Source: an uncultured Gammaproteobacteria bacterium (GTDB taxonomy: Bacteria > Pseudomonadota > Gammaproteobacteria > CAMYKB01). From it: 51,026 nucleotides of DNA. A program made the translations under genes and the position numbers. The notes beneath the pieces are model-generated. The model was not told where the DNA came from. It ran no database searches and saw only the letters and a program-made list of their open reading frames with translations. Of the stretch, positions 9,069-19,152 are shown piece after piece; positions within the stretch are counted from its first letter, which is position 1, and the number at the start of each line of letters is the position of its first letter. Location: positions 1 through 51,026 of the forward strand of contig CAMYKB010000030.1 in the NCBI GenBank assembly GCA_947258875.1, in the 5' to 3' direction.

Positions 9069-11729
9069 TTACAACTTACCCCAGGCTTCTTTCCGGCACA
9101 CTCCTTTCATTTCGCAATAAGTACAGGTTTCAGCATCGCCCCAGGCGGGTAGTGGGATTTCGGTTTCCAGTTGGGATTTCATTTCTATGAGCCGTTCCTG
9201 TATCGCCTTAGTTAGTGAATGCAGGTCCTCACTTTCTACGGCGCCAACGCTTTTTACATCATTGCTGAGCTGTACGTATTCGACACGCTGGGTGTTGTCG
9301 AGCATCAGGGCATAGCTGGTGAGTTGCACGGCTTCGCCTGCGAGAATGTCAGCTTTCTTGGGTATGCTGCCGGTTTTGTAATCAATAATGGCATGTTGTG
9401 TACCGTGTTGATCGACACGATCGATACGCCCCTTGATCTGCAATTTATCTGCAAGCTCTTTGTTCACCACAAGTTCGGTGTCTTTAACCCGCCATTCTGT
9501 GCTGCGCTGGATTTGCCAGTCGACGTATTTGGGGATCAATGCCGTCCAGCGTTGTTGCAGGCCGCGGTGCTGATAGTTTTGTTCGACGTCTTCGGCAAAT
9601 ACCGCGTCGCTGATGTCCAGCAACAAGGCGATGGCCTCACTGCGGTGTTCTTTGTTAAAGGGCCTGGTGAACGGTCCGGGGAGTCGCCTGGTGTCGCCGT
9701 GAAAGGCCTGCAGGGCCAGGTGTATGCGCTGGCCGTAATCTTTCTGGCGCAGTACCTCGGAAATCTCCTCGGCGGCTTGCAGGCCCAGGCAGTCGGCGGC
9801 GAAGAAGCGGTAGGGGCAGTCGATGAGGCGTTGATGGCGGGAGGCGGACAGGGTTTGCGGTAATAAGGTCTGCGGCGCCCTGGGTGCCGCCATGCTGGCG
9901 ACGCCTGTATAGGGGAATCGATCCTGTGGCTCGATGTGGGCCTCAGGTTCATTGACCAGTGCCCGCAGTTCGACATTGCTCAGGTCATTACCATAGGCCA
10001 GTTGATGGAAGACCTGCAGGGTTTGCAGCCAAGGACTGGGTAGCTGCAATTCACCTTGTTGTTCGCCTTGCAGGGTCAGCAGGATCTGCGGTGCAGCTTC
10101 CAACAAGCGGCGGAAGTGATGAAAGCGCTGGATCTGGGTGTCACGCCAGGTCCTGAGACCGAGTTCTGCGCGTACTGTGTTATTGAAAAACGGCGAGGCC
10201 TGATCGTGGCCCGGAAAATGTTCGCGATCCACTGAGGCGATGATCAGGGCATCGAATTGCAGCAAGCGGCTCTGGTCCATGTTCAGTAACTGCACCTGAT
10301 CGCTGGCGGTATTACCGGGACGAAAATTCTGGGTTTCCAGGGCGCGACCGCACCAGGTGCGCCAGTCCCGCCAGCTGAGTTTGATGCTGCGGCCCTGTAG
10401 GCTGGCGCGCAGCCCGGCCAGTTCTTGCAGGATACGTTGCCCGGCGGCATCAATTTGCAGTGTCTCCAGTATTCCGAGTCTGGAGAGGCTTTCTTCCAGC
10501 GCGGCAAAATAGCTGTCAGGTTCGGCGCTACGTGTCTGTATTAAAGAACTTAACGGCTCGGCTGCGCTGGCGAGAGTATCGAGCAGTTCATGAACCGCTG
10601 CTGCCGATTCATCGGCCCACTCAGGCAGCAGTCGCGCGCGCAGCTCTACCTGATGTCTGAAGCGCTGCAGGTCACGTGCTATGTTGGCGTGCAGGATGAT
10701 GTCCTGCTCCAGCCGGTATACGGCGTACAGATGATGTTCACGTGCAGTCCCCTTGAAAAGAAAGGGTGATTTGAGCACGTCCATCAGCGGCTGGTGCGCG
10801 AAGTCTTCTTCCAGGGTTTCAAACCAGCGTTCCAGCACAGCCGCTGCGCTGGTGGTTGACAGCGCCCAGCCGCCGCTGTCCTGTAACAGGATGCCGGCGC
10901 GTTCCAGTACGGCGCGCAGGCGTCGCGCGAGGCGGCGGTCTTCAGTAACGATACCGATACGTTGTTTACCCTCCAGTAGCCACTGGCGTATCTGAATGTC
11001 GACGCCCTGCACGTGTGATTCGGCGTCAGGGGCAGTGAATACACTCAAGTGTTGTTGTAACGGGCTGGAGTCATGCTGCGCGGCAAGTTGCGCAGCGCGT
11101 TGGTTGAGGGGTTGCTGCTGCCAGTTGTACACCTGCTGCAGGGTTTGAGTATAGGCGGAGTCAGCTACAGTGGCCGCGTGATGTGGAGTGACCAGCGTGT
11201 CGAGCAACGCGGTTAACGGTGCATCAGGGTGATAGCCCTTGTGCTGTACCTGGCCATGTAGCAGGATTTCGATGCGGTTTGCCTGGATGTTGCGATTAAC
11301 CCAATCGATCTCGGCGGGTAGTAGCTGTTCGTAGCCGGTCAGAAAAATGAAGCTGCCGTCGTTAGTAGCTGGATCATGCTGCAGCGCATCGTGATATACC
11401 ATTTGCGGGTCGAGTTTGTCTTCGGCATCAATTTGTTCCTGCCAGGCATGCCACAGGGTATACACCAGTTTAGCTTCGCGGCTCAGCGGTAATAAATCAG
11501 TGTCCGGCTCGCCATAGGCCTGGTTAAGGCGTGCAATAAAAGCCTGTTCGCTGTCATCAATGCGAGTGCCGTACAGGATCAGTTCATCGAACAGTGCCAG
11601 CAGGCTGGCTGCCAGTTGCCAGGGGTCGGCATGACTAAAGAGGCTGGAATGCGCCTGCAGGGCTTCGACCAGTATCAGCTCGCGGGCATGTTGGCTGAGG
11701 ACAGGCTTGTCCAGCTGAGTCCCGGTCAT
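9069..11729 (-). CDS. AddB-like PD-(D/E)XK nuclease, probable DNA repair protein
   Basis: This large protein resembles AddB-family nucleases: an inactivated superfamily-1 helicase-like body and a C-terminal PD-(D/E)XK nuclease. The active-site region is HAIIDYKTGS near residue 790. A Cys in DCPYRFFAADC and the terminal CTYCEMKGVC suggest the AddB-type iron-sulfur cluster. It probably acts in double-strand-break processing, and the family's members are about 900 residues. The first ATG in frame is at 11729 (886 residues). However, the frame is open to the fdxA stop at 11970, and those 80 codons read like the family N-terminus (VIIVPYGKDVL, NILLPNLRSSHRL), so the true protein is probably longer. 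No ATG, GTG or TTG lies in that stretch. Confidence 0.85.
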   Translation of the reverse strand: MTGTQLDKPVLSQHARELILVEALQAHSSLFSHADPWQLAASLLALFDELILYGTRIDDSEQAFIARLNQAYGEPDTDLLPLSREAKLVYTLWHAWQEQIDAEDKLDPQMVYHDALQHDPATNDGSFIFLTGYEQLLPAEIDWVNRNIQANRIEILLHGQVQHKGYHPDAPLTALLDTLVTPHHAATVADSAYTQTLQQVYNWQQQPLNQRAAQLAAQHDSSPLQQHLSVFTAPDAESHVQGVDIQIRQWLLEGKQRIGIVTEDRRLARRLRAVLERAGILLQDSGGWALSTTSAAAVLERWFETLEEDFAHQPLMDVLKSPFLFKGTAREHHLYAVYRLEQDIILHANIARDLQRFRHQVELRARLLPEWADESAAAVHELLDTLASAAEPLSSLIQTRSAEPDSYFAALEESLSRLGILETLQIDAAGQRILQELAGLRASLQGRSIKLSWRDWRTWCGRALETQNFRPGNTASDQVQLLNMDQSRLLQFDALIIASVDREHFPGHDQASPFFNNTVRAELGLRTWRDTQIQRFHHFRRLLEAAPQILLTLQGEQQGELQLPSPWLQTLQVFHQLAYGNDLSNVELRALVNEPEAHIEPQDRFPYTGVASMAAPRAPQTLLPQTLSASRHQRLIDCPYRFFAADCLGLQAAEEISEVLRQKDYGQRIHLALQAFHGDTRRLPGPFTRPFNKEHRSEAIALLLDISDAVFAEDVEQNYQHRGLQQRWTALIPKYVDWQIQRSTEWRVKDTELVVNKELADKLQIKGRIDRVDQHGTQHAIIDYKTGSIPKKADILAGEAVQLTSYALMLDNTQRVEYVQLSNDVKSVGAVESEDLHSLTKAIQERLIEMKSQLETEIPLPAWGDAETCTYCEMKGVCRKEAWGKL

Positions 11730-11969
11730 GATATATGAGCGTAAGGTCTGGATCTGCGGGCCGAGCAGGGCGTGTTGCGTAGCGGCTTTAAGTAGGCACT
11801 CTCGTAGCCGATGGCTGCTGCGCAGATTTGGTAACAGGATATTGATCCGGCTGAGATCGGGTAAGCGGTCTTTGCAGCGTTTTAGAACACGTTGGGCAAG
11901 GATGTCCAGGACATCCTTGCCATAGGGAACAATAATGACCGGGGTGCTGGCTGGTGCCCGGCTGATGAT

Positions 11970-12293
11970 TCAGCGTTCCAGCAACTTGAGTTTATCGGGC
12001 TTGCCGACCCAATCGTCGGCATCCTCCGGTGCCTCTTTCTGTACTGTTATCACCGGCCATTCCTGTGAGAGTTCGGCATTGAGCTGGATGAATTGTTGCT
12101 GATTCTCGGGGACATCATCCTCGGACATGATGGCCTCAATGGGGCATTCCGGTTCGCAGAGGGTGCAATCGATACATTCATCGGGATCGATCACCAGGAA
12201 GTTCGGACCTTCATGGAAACAATCCACCGGGCACACTTCCACACAATCAGTATATTTGCACTTGATACAGTCTTCAGTAACAACAAAGGTCAT
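11970..12293 (-). CDS. fdxA: 7Fe-8S ferredoxin
   Basis: This soluble electron carrier binds a 3Fe-4S and a 4Fe-4S cluster. The N-terminal half contains [19 protein letters not shown] and [17 protein letters not shown], the two Cys clusters of the FdxA family. The 107-residue length is typical. I chose the start at 12293 because the family begins [12 protein letters not shown] and a GGAG site lies just upstream; the frame extends further to 12368. Its TGA stop is in the same frame as the nuclease that follows it. Confidence 0.93.
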   Translation of the reverse strand: MTFVVTEDCIKCKYTDCVEVCPVDCFHEGPNFLVIDPDECIDCTLCEPECPIEAIMSEDDVPENQQQFIQLNAELSQEWPVITVQKEAPEDADDWVGKPDKLKLLER

Positions 12294-12465
12294 TCTTTTG
12301 GCTCCGCCAGGGGTCATGGATTCTCGGTGTCTATTGTAGCGGGAATCCATTGCCACCAACAATGGCAAATAACACAGGCTGTGCCGGTATTCATGTGGCG
12401 CATACGATATACTTTACGCAGTGATGCGGCGGGTATTGACAACAACAAAACAAGGGATAATGTGA

Positions 12466-13392
12466 ATGGTGGCAATGGATAAAGTGCTCGTTACGGGTGG
12501 CGCCGGATTCATCGGCTCACATACAGTCGATGCCCTGCTGGCAAAAGGTATATCGGTTCGGGTGTTGGATAACCTTTCCAGCGGATCACGAACCAACCTC
12601 CCCAACAATCATGCAAGCCTGGAATTCGTCGAAGGTGATATCCGCGACGCGCAGACCGTCGATAAGGTGATGCAGGGTGTCAGTCACGTATTGCACCTGG
12701 CGGCGCAGGTTTCCGTAGTGAATTCCATCGAAGACCCGCGCCACTCCGCCGATCAAAATATCATGGGCTACGTCACCGTGCTCGACGCCGCGCGCAAGGC
12801 GGGTGTGGAACGTTTAGTCTATGCTTCATCGGCCGCCATTTATGGTAATCCTGAAGAACTGCCCCTTAAAGAGTCTTCGTCATTAAAGCCGCTATCTCCC
12901 TATGGTCTTGAGAAGCTAATCAACGAGCGCTACGCCGAACTGTTTCGTGATTTGTATGGTATTTCCAGCACGGGTATGCGTTACTTCAACGTCTTCGGCC
13001 CCAGGCAGGATCCCAAGTCGCCCTACGCGGGTGTGATCGCGTTGTTTGTGGATCGCATTAAAGCTAACGAACCGTTGACAGTGTTTGGTGATGGACAACA
13101 AACACGTGATTTTATTTATGTCGGTGATGTGGCGAGCGCCAATATTGCGGCATTGGAGTCGCAATTCGAAGGCGCTTGCAATGTTGCGACTGGTAACACG
13201 GTTAACCTCCTGGAGATGATTGATACTTTGGCAGGGTTATGTGGTAACAAAGCCGATATTAATTTTGACGCACCACGTGAAGGGGATATTCAGCATTCGG
13301 CGGCAGATGTGTCGTATTTGCATTTGTCCCTGAAGGTTCGATCTGAGGTTTCTTTGGCGGATGGGTTGGAAAGGTTGTTGGCTTCGGAGTAA
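12466..13392 (+). CDS. NAD-dependent sugar-nucleotide epimerase (GalE-like)
   Basis: This extended short-chain dehydrogenase acts on nucleotide sugars for surface polysaccharide synthesis. The N-terminal Rossmann motif is TGGAGFIGSH (about residues 10-19). The catalytic set is Ser in YASSAAIYG and Tyr-x-x-x-Lys in SPYGLEK (about residues 145-151). At 308 residues it is close to UDP-glucose 4-epimerase-type enzymes. The exact sugar cannot be settled, and no polysaccharide cluster surrounds it. An alternative ATG lies 9 bases downstream at 12475. It is divergent from fdxA across a 172-base gap. Confidence 0.85.
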   Translation: MVAMDKVLVTGGAGFIGSHTVDALLAKGISVRVLDNLSSGSRTNLPNNHASLEFVEGDIRDAQTVDKVMQGVSHVLHLAAQVSVVNSIEDPRHSADQNIMGYVTVLDAARKAGVERLVYASSAAIYGNPEELPLKESSSLKPLSPYGLEKLINERYAELFRDLYGISSTGMRYFNVFGPRQDPKSPYAGVIALFVDRIKANEPLTVFGDGQQTRDFIYVGDVASANIAALESQFEGACNVATGNTVNLLEMIDTLAGLCGNKADINFDAPREGDIQHSAADVSYLHLSLKVRSEVSLADGLERLLASE

Positions 13393-13421
13393 GTCCCCTT
13401 TATTGCTCTGCATAATATTTC

Positions 13422-13452
13422 GTCATTCCCGCGCAGGCGGGAATCCAGTTAA
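13422..13452. repeat. REP-like palindromic repeat, copy 2
   Basis: GTCATTCCCGC...ATCCAGTTAA, 31 bases, forms an 8-base stem (ATTCCCGC/GCGGGAAT) around the loop GCAG. It is the partner of the unit at 8308-8338. It lies between the convergent epimerase and mutS genes, a usual place for REP elements. Confidence 0.75.
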
Positions 13453-13516
13453 TAAACTCAATGTTTCGCTCCGCGAGCTATTTATGCGGGTATTCGCACC
13501 TACGGGCGAGAACCTG

Positions 13517-13543
13517 CATAAAATAATAGTCGCGTTAGCGACT
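13517..13543 (-). terminator. Probable mutS terminator
   Basis: Read on the minus strand, AGTCGC and GCGACT form a stem around a TAAC loop, followed by ATTATTTTAT. It lies directly after the mutS stop, as expected for an intrinsic terminator. Confidence 0.55.
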
Positions 13544-13548
13544 CAATA

Positions 13549-16119
13549 TTATTCGTCAGCCAGTTGCTTAAGCCGATACAACAACTCCAACGCCTGTTTC
13601 GGTGTCAGCTCATCAGGATCGGTCTCGTTCAACAAGCCCAGCGCTGCGTGCGGTTGTTCTTCCTCTTCAAATCCCAGACCAAGCCCTAGCTGTGGACTGG
13701 GTTCGGCGTTGTTGACGCTCTGGTTTTCCAGTAGCAGCAAGCGTTGTTTTGCTCTTGCGATAACGGATTTAGGTACACCTGCCAATTGTGCGACTTGCAG
13801 GCCGTAACTCTGGTTGGCGGGGCCTTCTTTAACGGCATGCAGGAACACGATACTGTCATGATGTTCGACGGCGTCGATGTGCACATTGCTGATCGTGACA
13901 TGTTCTGCGGGCAGAGTGGTAAGTTCAAAATAATGCGTGGCGAATAAAGTAAAGGCACGATTGTGATCAGCGAGGTGCGCGGCACAGGCCCAGGCCAGTG
14001 ACAGGCCATCGAAGGTGCTGGTGCCGCGGCCGATTTCATCCATGAGCACCAGGCTGTGTTCGCTGGCGTTGTTGAGGATGTTGGCGGCTTCGGTCATTTC
14101 AACCATGAATGTGGAACGGCCTGATGAAAGATCATCGGATGCGCCAATGCGGGTAAAGATGCGATCGACGGGACCGATGACGGCGCGTTTGGCCGGAACG
14201 TAACTGCCGATGTGCGCCATCAGTATGATCAAGGCGGTTTGCCGCATGTAGGTGGATTTACCCCCCATGTTGGGGCCGGTGATCATCAGCATGCGGCGTT
14301 GTTCATCGAACAACACATTGTTGGGCACAAAGGCTTCGTCGAGTACATGTTCGACCACGGGATGACGCCCGGCTTCGATGTTTATCCCGGGTGTGTCGGT
14401 GAGCTCGGGTGCGTTGTAGTCCAGCGCGTCGGCGCGCTCGGCGAGTCCGCACAACACATCGAGTTCGGCGAGTCCTGTAGCGCACACTTGTAATGGGGCC
14501 AGATGTTCCAGCATGGATTCGAGCAGGGCATCGTAAATTGCTTTTTCGCGCGCCAGTGCGCGTTCGCGAGCGCTGAGTACCTTGTCTTCAAATGCTTTTA
14601 ATTCGGGGGTGATATAACGTTCGGCATTCTTGAGTGTCTGGCGGCGTATGTAATCGGCAGGTGCCTTGTCGGTCTGTGCGCGTGACAATTCGATGTAATA
14701 ACCGTGCACGCGGTTGTAGGCAACCTTGAGATTGTTTAGTCCGGTGCGTTTGCGTTCACGGTTTTCCAGGTCCAGTAAAAACTGGTCGGCGTTGTGGCTG
14801 AGGCCGCGCAGTTCATCGAGTTCGGCGTCATAACCCTCAGCAATCACGCCGCCATCGCGTATCAACACCGGCGGGTTATCGATGATCGCGCGGCGTAGTA
14901 GTTGTTCTATGTCCTGGTGCTCACCAATGTTGTCAGCCAGGCTGCGCAGCAGGGGCATATCATATTGCTTTAACAGAGATTGCAATTCGGGTAACAAGCT
15001 CAGCGTATCGCGCAAACCGGCAAGATCACGGGGTCGAGCAGATTTAAGAGCAACGCGCGCCAGGATGCGTTCGATATCGCTGATACCCTGCAATACCTCC
15101 CGCAGGGCTTCATAATCGCGGCCCTCCAGCAGACTGGCGATACCTTGATGCCGCTGTTGCAGCGTAAGTCGATCACGCAGGGGTTGCTTGATCCAGCGCC
15201 GCAGGGCACGTCCGCCCATGGCGGTCACGCTGCTGTCGAGCACAGCCACCAGGGTATTTTCCTGCTGGCCGCTGAGCGTTTTTTCCAGTTCAAGATTGCG
15301 GCGGCTGTCAGCGTCGAGAATGATGCTGTGTTCGCGTTGTTCGATGCGCAGGCCGTTGATATGAGGCAGGGCGTTGCGTTGGGTGTTCTTGACGTATTGC
15401 AGCAAGGCGCCGGCGGCAGCGATCGCCAACGGCATCCCGGCACAGCCAAAACCGGCGAGATCAGCGCTGCCGAATTGATCACACAATAGGCGCGTGGCGG
15501 TATCGACATCGAAATGCCAGGGCGGCAGGCGTTTGAGTCCGTTCGGCTCGCTGGTGGTGAAAGTAGTCTCTTCGCTGATTAAGGTTTCAGCCGGTTGCAG
15601 GCGCTCGATTTCCGCCAGCAGGGCTTCATCATTCTCGAGTTGCTGCACCACAAAGCGTCCGGAGCTTATGTCCAATGAGGCCAGGCCATAGCGGTTATCC
15701 TGTCTGTCGATGGCAATCAACAGGTTGTCGCGGCGTTCATCGAGCAAGGCATCTTCGGTGACGGTGCCCGGCGTGACGATACGCACCACTTTACGTTCCA
15801 CCGGGCCCTTGGAGGTGGCGGGATCGCCGATCTGTTCGCAAATTGCCACTGATTCGCCAAGGCGCACCAGCTTGGCAAGATAACCGTCGATGGAGTGCAC
15901 CGGCACACCGGCCATGGGAATGGGCTCGCCGGCCGACTGGCCGCGTTTGGTGAGGGTTAGATCCAGCAATCCGGCGGCGCGGCGCGCATCATCGAAAAAC
16001 ACCTCGTAAAAATCACCCATGCGGTAGAGCAACAGGGTATCCGGATGTTCGGCCTTAATGCCCAGATACTGCTGCATCATTGGCGTATGGCTATTGAGTT
16101 TTTGTGGGGACCTTCTCAT
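13549..16119 (-). CDS. mutS: DNA mismatch repair protein MutS
   Basis: MutS recognises mismatches and starts methyl-directed repair with MutL. The mismatch-binding domain I (about residues 14-120) shows the [11 protein letters not shown] motif with the Phe-x-Glu wedge. Core and lever domains follow, then the ATPase with Walker [10 protein letters not shown] near residue 615, the [12 protein letters not shown] Walker B region, and the FATHYFELT segment. At 856 residues it is full length. Many gammaproteobacterial genomes have mutS near recA and pncC; here it lies about 28 kb from them, on the opposite strand. Confidence 0.96.
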   Translation of the reverse strand: MRRSPQKLNSHTPMMQQYLGIKAEHPDTLLLYRMGDFYEVFFDDARRAAGLLDLTLTKRGQSAGEPIPMAGVPVHSIDGYLAKLVRLGESVAICEQIGDPATSKGPVERKVVRIVTPGTVTEDALLDERRDNLLIAIDRQDNRYGLASLDISSGRFVVQQLENDEALLAEIERLQPAETLISEETTFTTSEPNGLKRLPPWHFDVDTATRLLCDQFGSADLAGFGCAGMPLAIAAAGALLQYVKNTQRNALPHINGLRIEQREHSIILDADSRRNLELEKTLSGQQENTLVAVLDSSVTAMGGRALRRWIKQPLRDRLTLQQRHQGIASLLEGRDYEALREVLQGISDIERILARVALKSARPRDLAGLRDTLSLLPELQSLLKQYDMPLLRSLADNIGEHQDIEQLLRRAIIDNPPVLIRDGGVIAEGYDAELDELRGLSHNADQFLLDLENRERKRTGLNNLKVAYNRVHGYYIELSRAQTDKAPADYIRRQTLKNAERYITPELKAFEDKVLSARERALAREKAIYDALLESMLEHLAPLQVCATGLAELDVLCGLAERADALDYNAPELTDTPGINIEAGRHPVVEHVLDEAFVPNNVLFDEQRRMLMITGPNMGGKSTYMRQTALIILMAHIGSYVPAKRAVIGPVDRIFTRIGASDDLSSGRSTFMVEMTEAANILNNASEHSLVLMDEIGRGTSTFDGLSLAWACAAHLADHNRAFTLFATHYFELTTLPAEHVTISNVHIDAVEHHDSIVFLHAVKEGPANQSYGLQVAQLAGVPKSVIARAKQRLLLLENQSVNNAEPSPQLGLGLGFEEEEQPHAALGLLNETDPDELTPKQALELLYRLKQLADE

Positions 16120-16204
16120 CAGGTTTTAGTATCAATGATCTGGTTTTTCGTATCCAGTATGTGAAGCTGTTTATTATAAATAAGGAATTGTAACAACTTG
16201 CGAA

Positions 16205-16384
16205 CAAATCGTAGCGCGCCTTGATGAGGCGGGTGACTGGTCGCGCGCGGCAGAATTGTACCGCGATTTTGCGAAGTGTATATGCCCGATATACCGGGCA
16301 GTTCCTACTTGTATGACTACGGTTTCGTGATTTATAACGACCAGGCCAAACAACAGCTGTTGGCCCTATTCGTTTGCGTGGTGT
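16205..16384 (+). pseudogene. Possible degraded TPR-like gene fragment
   Basis: Between mutS and the next gene, one frame reads ARLDEAGDWSRAAELYRDFA and another reads YLYDYGFVIYNDQAKQQLLA. Both look like helical repeat protein sequence, but they are in different frames and have no start or clear end. This suggests a decayed gene remnant. The remainder of 16120-16387 shows nothing recognisable. Confidence 0.25.
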
Positions 16385-16387
16385 TAG

Positions 16388-16708
16388 TTAATCTTCATCG
16401 CGGGTTGCTGCCTCTGGATCCCAGCCTTTCATTTTGGCTTGTTCAATGGCTTCGTCATAAATTCGTTTATGTCGTTCGCGCAAGTCATCAGGCAAGCTGC
16501 TCACCATGCAGCCGTATTTATCCCATTCGTCATTGACCTGCTGGTGTATGGCATCGATGCGTGAGATCACCCATCCTTCACAGGTCTCTGTCTCGGGTAA
16601 AATTCCAAATACCCAGGCATCGCGGATAATTTTACCGATCATAGTCATGCCGCCATTAATATCATTCTCCAGGCCGGCGTAAGTTTTAGGGGTACTGGGT
16701 CGCATCAT
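16388..16708 (-). CDS. Hypothetical protein
   Basis: I do not recognise this protein. From the ATG at 16708 it has 106 residues, with no signal peptide or membrane segment. The middle part (NGGMTMIGKIIRDAWVFGIL, then CEGWVISRIDAIHQQVNDEW) looks folded, and the C-terminal third is helical and charged, with an acidic end. AGGA lies about 13 bases before the 16708 ATG. The frame stays open to 16762. It is on the same strand as the sigma54 activator upstream, about 135 bases away, and may be independent of it. Confidence 0.6.
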   Translation of the reverse strand: MMRPSTPKTYAGLENDINGGMTMIGKIIRDAWVFGILPETETCEGWVISRIDAIHQQVNDEWDKYGCMVSSLPDDLRERHKRIYDEAIEQAKMKGWDPEAATRDED

Positions 16709-16844
16709 TAGTTTTGTTTTTCCTAAGGTCTGTAAAGTTATGCGATCGTTAGATCGCTTCATGATCGGGCTATAATTCTAACTGCTAGCGCAGTTATGTA
16801 ATAGCTCATTTAAATGGGGTTGATTCATTCCACCAACTAGTCGC

Positions 16845-18218
16845 TTAGTCGGATTCTATCCCCAGCTTCTTAAGTTTTCGCCATAACGAGACACGATCGA
16901 TCCCGAGAATTTTGGCCGCCTGGGTTCGGTTTCCGTCGGCCATTTTCAGTGCATTCAGGATATGTTCTTTTTCCTGTTCCTTTAATGTCGTCGGGGTAGC
17001 CGCCATCTCCGGCTTGAACACACGCACAGTGACTGAGCCCAGGTTTTGTGGCAGGTGTTCTATGTCCAGAGTCTTTCCATTGGCCAGCGCGACACCGCGC
17101 TCGATGAAGTTCGACAGTTCGCGTATGTTGCCAGGGTAGTCGTAGTCGACCAGGCGCTGCATCGCTTCGCTGCTAATCTCCTGTAAATCGCGTTCCATCA
17201 TCGCCGAGAACTTGCGCAGGAAGTAGTAGGCCAGCAATGGGATATCGTCCCGCCGCTCGCGCAAGGCGGGGAGAGTTAATGTGACGACATTGAGCCGGAA
17301 ATAGAGGTCATTGCGCATCTGGCCTTCATCGACGGCTGCTTTTAGGTCGCGATTACTGGCGGCGATGACACGTACATCGATATCAACCGGCTGGGTTGAT
17401 CCGACTCGCATCAGTTCGCGTTCCTGCAGTACGCGTAGCAGTTTAACCTGCATAAGCAGTGGCATTTCCGCGACTTCATCCAGAAACAGGGTGCCGCCCT
17501 GTGCTGCTTCGAACAGCCCGATCTTGGTTGCATTTGCCCCAGTGAATGCCCCTTTTTCGTGGCCAAATAACTCACTGGCCGCGATCTCCTCGTGCAGTGC
17601 GCCACAGTTGAATGCCACGAAGGGGCGTTCTGCGCGTTGGCTGTGCTGGTGTATGAAGCTTGCCAGGAGTTCCTTGCCGGTGCCGGACTCGCCATGAATC
17701 ACGACACTGGTGTCGGTGGCCGCGATCTGGCGGGTGGTCTCTAGTAGTCGTTGCATGCCCAAATCTTGTGTAATGATCGAAGCGATGCTTGAAATATCCT
17801 CGATGCGCTGTTTAAGCTGAATGTTTTCCCGTTTGATTTGGCGCAGGTCCATCGCAGAACGCACGACCTCGCGCGCTTCGTCTAGACGGAATGGCTTGGA
17901 TATATAGTGAAAGGCCCCGGCTTTCATGGCATCAACGGCGGAATCGAGTGAGGCGTGTCCGGTGATCATAATGACAGGCACGTCGGGCGTGGATTCCCGG
18001 ATGTGGCGTAAGACATCCATGCCATCGATGCCAGGCATTCGCAAATCAGTCAACACGAGGTCGAATTCAGTCCTCTGCATCTCGGCGAGACCAGTTTCTC
18101 CATCCCTGCAGGCCGTTACCTCGTACCCTTCACGTTCAAGGACATGACTCAGATTTGTTAGGGCGATAGCCTCGTCATCAATGAGCAGGATACGAGGCTT
18201 GCTATCGTTATCGCTCAT
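16845..18218 (-). CDS. NtrC-family sigma54-dependent response regulator
   Basis: This is a three-domain transcription activator. The receiver domain (about 8-125) has the acidic pair in LLIDDE and the phospho-acceptor Asp in LVLTDLRMPG. The AAA+ domain (about 150-385) has Walker A GESGTGKE and the GAFTGA loop that contacts sigma54. The C-terminal Fis-type helix-turn-helix is NRTQAAKILGIDRVSLWRKL. The ATG at 18218 overlaps the stop of the upstream kinase (ATGA), so the two are translationally coupled. Its likely target is the sigma54 promoter at 19840, divergent from this operon. Confidence 0.92.
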   Translation of the reverse strand: MSDNDSKPRILLIDDEAIALTNLSHVLEREGYEVTACRDGETGLAEMQRTEFDLVLTDLRMPGIDGMDVLRHIRESTPDVPVIMITGHASLDSAVDAMKAGAFHYISKPFRLDEAREVVRSAMDLRQIKRENIQLKQRIEDISSIASIITQDLGMQRLLETTRQIAATDTSVVIHGESGTGKELLASFIHQHSQRAERPFVAFNCGALHEEIAASELFGHEKGAFTGANATKIGLFEAAQGGTLFLDEVAEMPLLMQVKLLRVLQERELMRVGSTQPVDIDVRVIAASNRDLKAAVDEGQMRNDLYFRLNVVTLTLPALRERRDDIPLLAYYFLRKFSAMMERDLQEISSEAMQRLVDYDYPGNIRELSNFIERGVALANGKTLDIEHLPQNLGSVTVRVFKPEMAATPTTLKEQEKEHILNALKMADGNRTQAAKILGIDRVSLWRKLKKLGIESD

Positions 18219-19051
18219 GATAGTTCCTGTTCGCATGTTGATGTCTGATCATCTGATGACGCCCGTTCAAGAGGGAGCCAGATGGAGAATCGGGCACCGC
18301 CCTCGGGACGGTTCTCGACCGTGATACATCCGCGATGTTCATTGATGATTTCTTCAACCAGGTACAATCCCAGGCCAGTGCCTTCACCGCCGGACTGGGT
18401 GGTGAAAAAAGGATCGAATATCTGTGCCATGTATTCTGGCGGAATACCGGGTCCGTCGTCATCGACATGCAGCAACATTATATGTGTAAACTGGCCGATC
18501 CCGGTGACGTCGCCTGCCAGGTTATTGCTATTGATCGGCTTGGATTCCTGCCATGTGGTTTCCCTGCCTGTGATCCAGATGTTCTTGGCACCTGCATGTG
18601 CCGCGTTTTTTATGAGGTTGATGAATACCTGTTGCATGCGTTCGCGATCCACTAACAGCATGCCGTCAGTGATATCTTCGATGTGCAGGAACAGATCCTG
18701 CGGTAACAGGCGGTGAACCAGCAGAGCTGCACCCTGTACCAGCCGTGCGGCACCATATAGCTGCATTTGATGGATTGGCTGGCGCACAGTGTCGAGCAGG
18801 CGTTTGACAATGCGTCGTGCCCGCTCCGTTTCCCCATCGATATGTGATAGCCACTGTTTTCGTAAATCTTCGCGTGAGGTGCCATCGTCCTCCAAAAGTA
18901 GCTGAACAGAGGTCGAGATGTTGGAAAGTGGGTTGTTCAGTTCATGTGCCACACCCGACACCAGCACGCCGAGTGCTGCCGCACGTTCATGGCGGCGCAG
19001 CTGATTCTGCTGCTCGCGAAGTTGTTGCAGCATGGAATTGAAATGGAACAC
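18215..19051 (-). CDS. Sensor histidine kinase, C-terminal (catalytic) part
   Basis: This is the kinase half of a broken gene. The H-box His is in SGVAHELNNPLSN, the N-box is in INLIKNAAHAGAKN, and the ATP-lid G-boxes are VDDDGPGIPP and GGEGTGLGLY. It therefore retains all catalytic motifs and would phosphorylate the adjacent NtrC-type regulator. The frame continues upstream through a HAMP-like stretch (RVVRPLTQLENQLDQL) to about 19160, where it loses register with the sensor half. In its own frame the first start is the GTG at 19051. Whether a soluble kinase is made from here is unknown. Confidence 0.75.
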   Translation of the reverse strand: MFHFNSMLQQLREQQNQLRRHERAAALGVLVSGVAHELNNPLSNISTSVQLLLEDDGTSREDLRKQWLSHIDGETERARRIVKRLLDTVRQPIHQMQLYGAARLVQGAALLVHRLLPQDLFLHIEDITDGMLLVDRERMQQVFINLIKNAAHAGAKNIWITGRETTWQESKPINSNNLAGDVTGIGQFTHIMLLHVDDDGPGIPPEYMAQIFDPFFTTQSGGEGTGLGLYLVEEIINEHRGCITVENRPEGGARFSIWLPLERASSDDQTSTCEQELS

Positions 19052-19152
19052 GAAGGATTGAATCTCCTGGTCGTTTGATGGCTGGGTAAGCGTCTCAACA
19101 TGACCTTCTGCTAGTTGATCGAGTTGGTTTTCAAGCTGTGTCAGGGGGCGGA

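Noticed and set aside
9219-9863. A 214-codon plus-strand frame inside the nuclease gene
   Set aside because: It is antisense to a clearly conserved protein, has no family resemblance and no ribosome-binding site.
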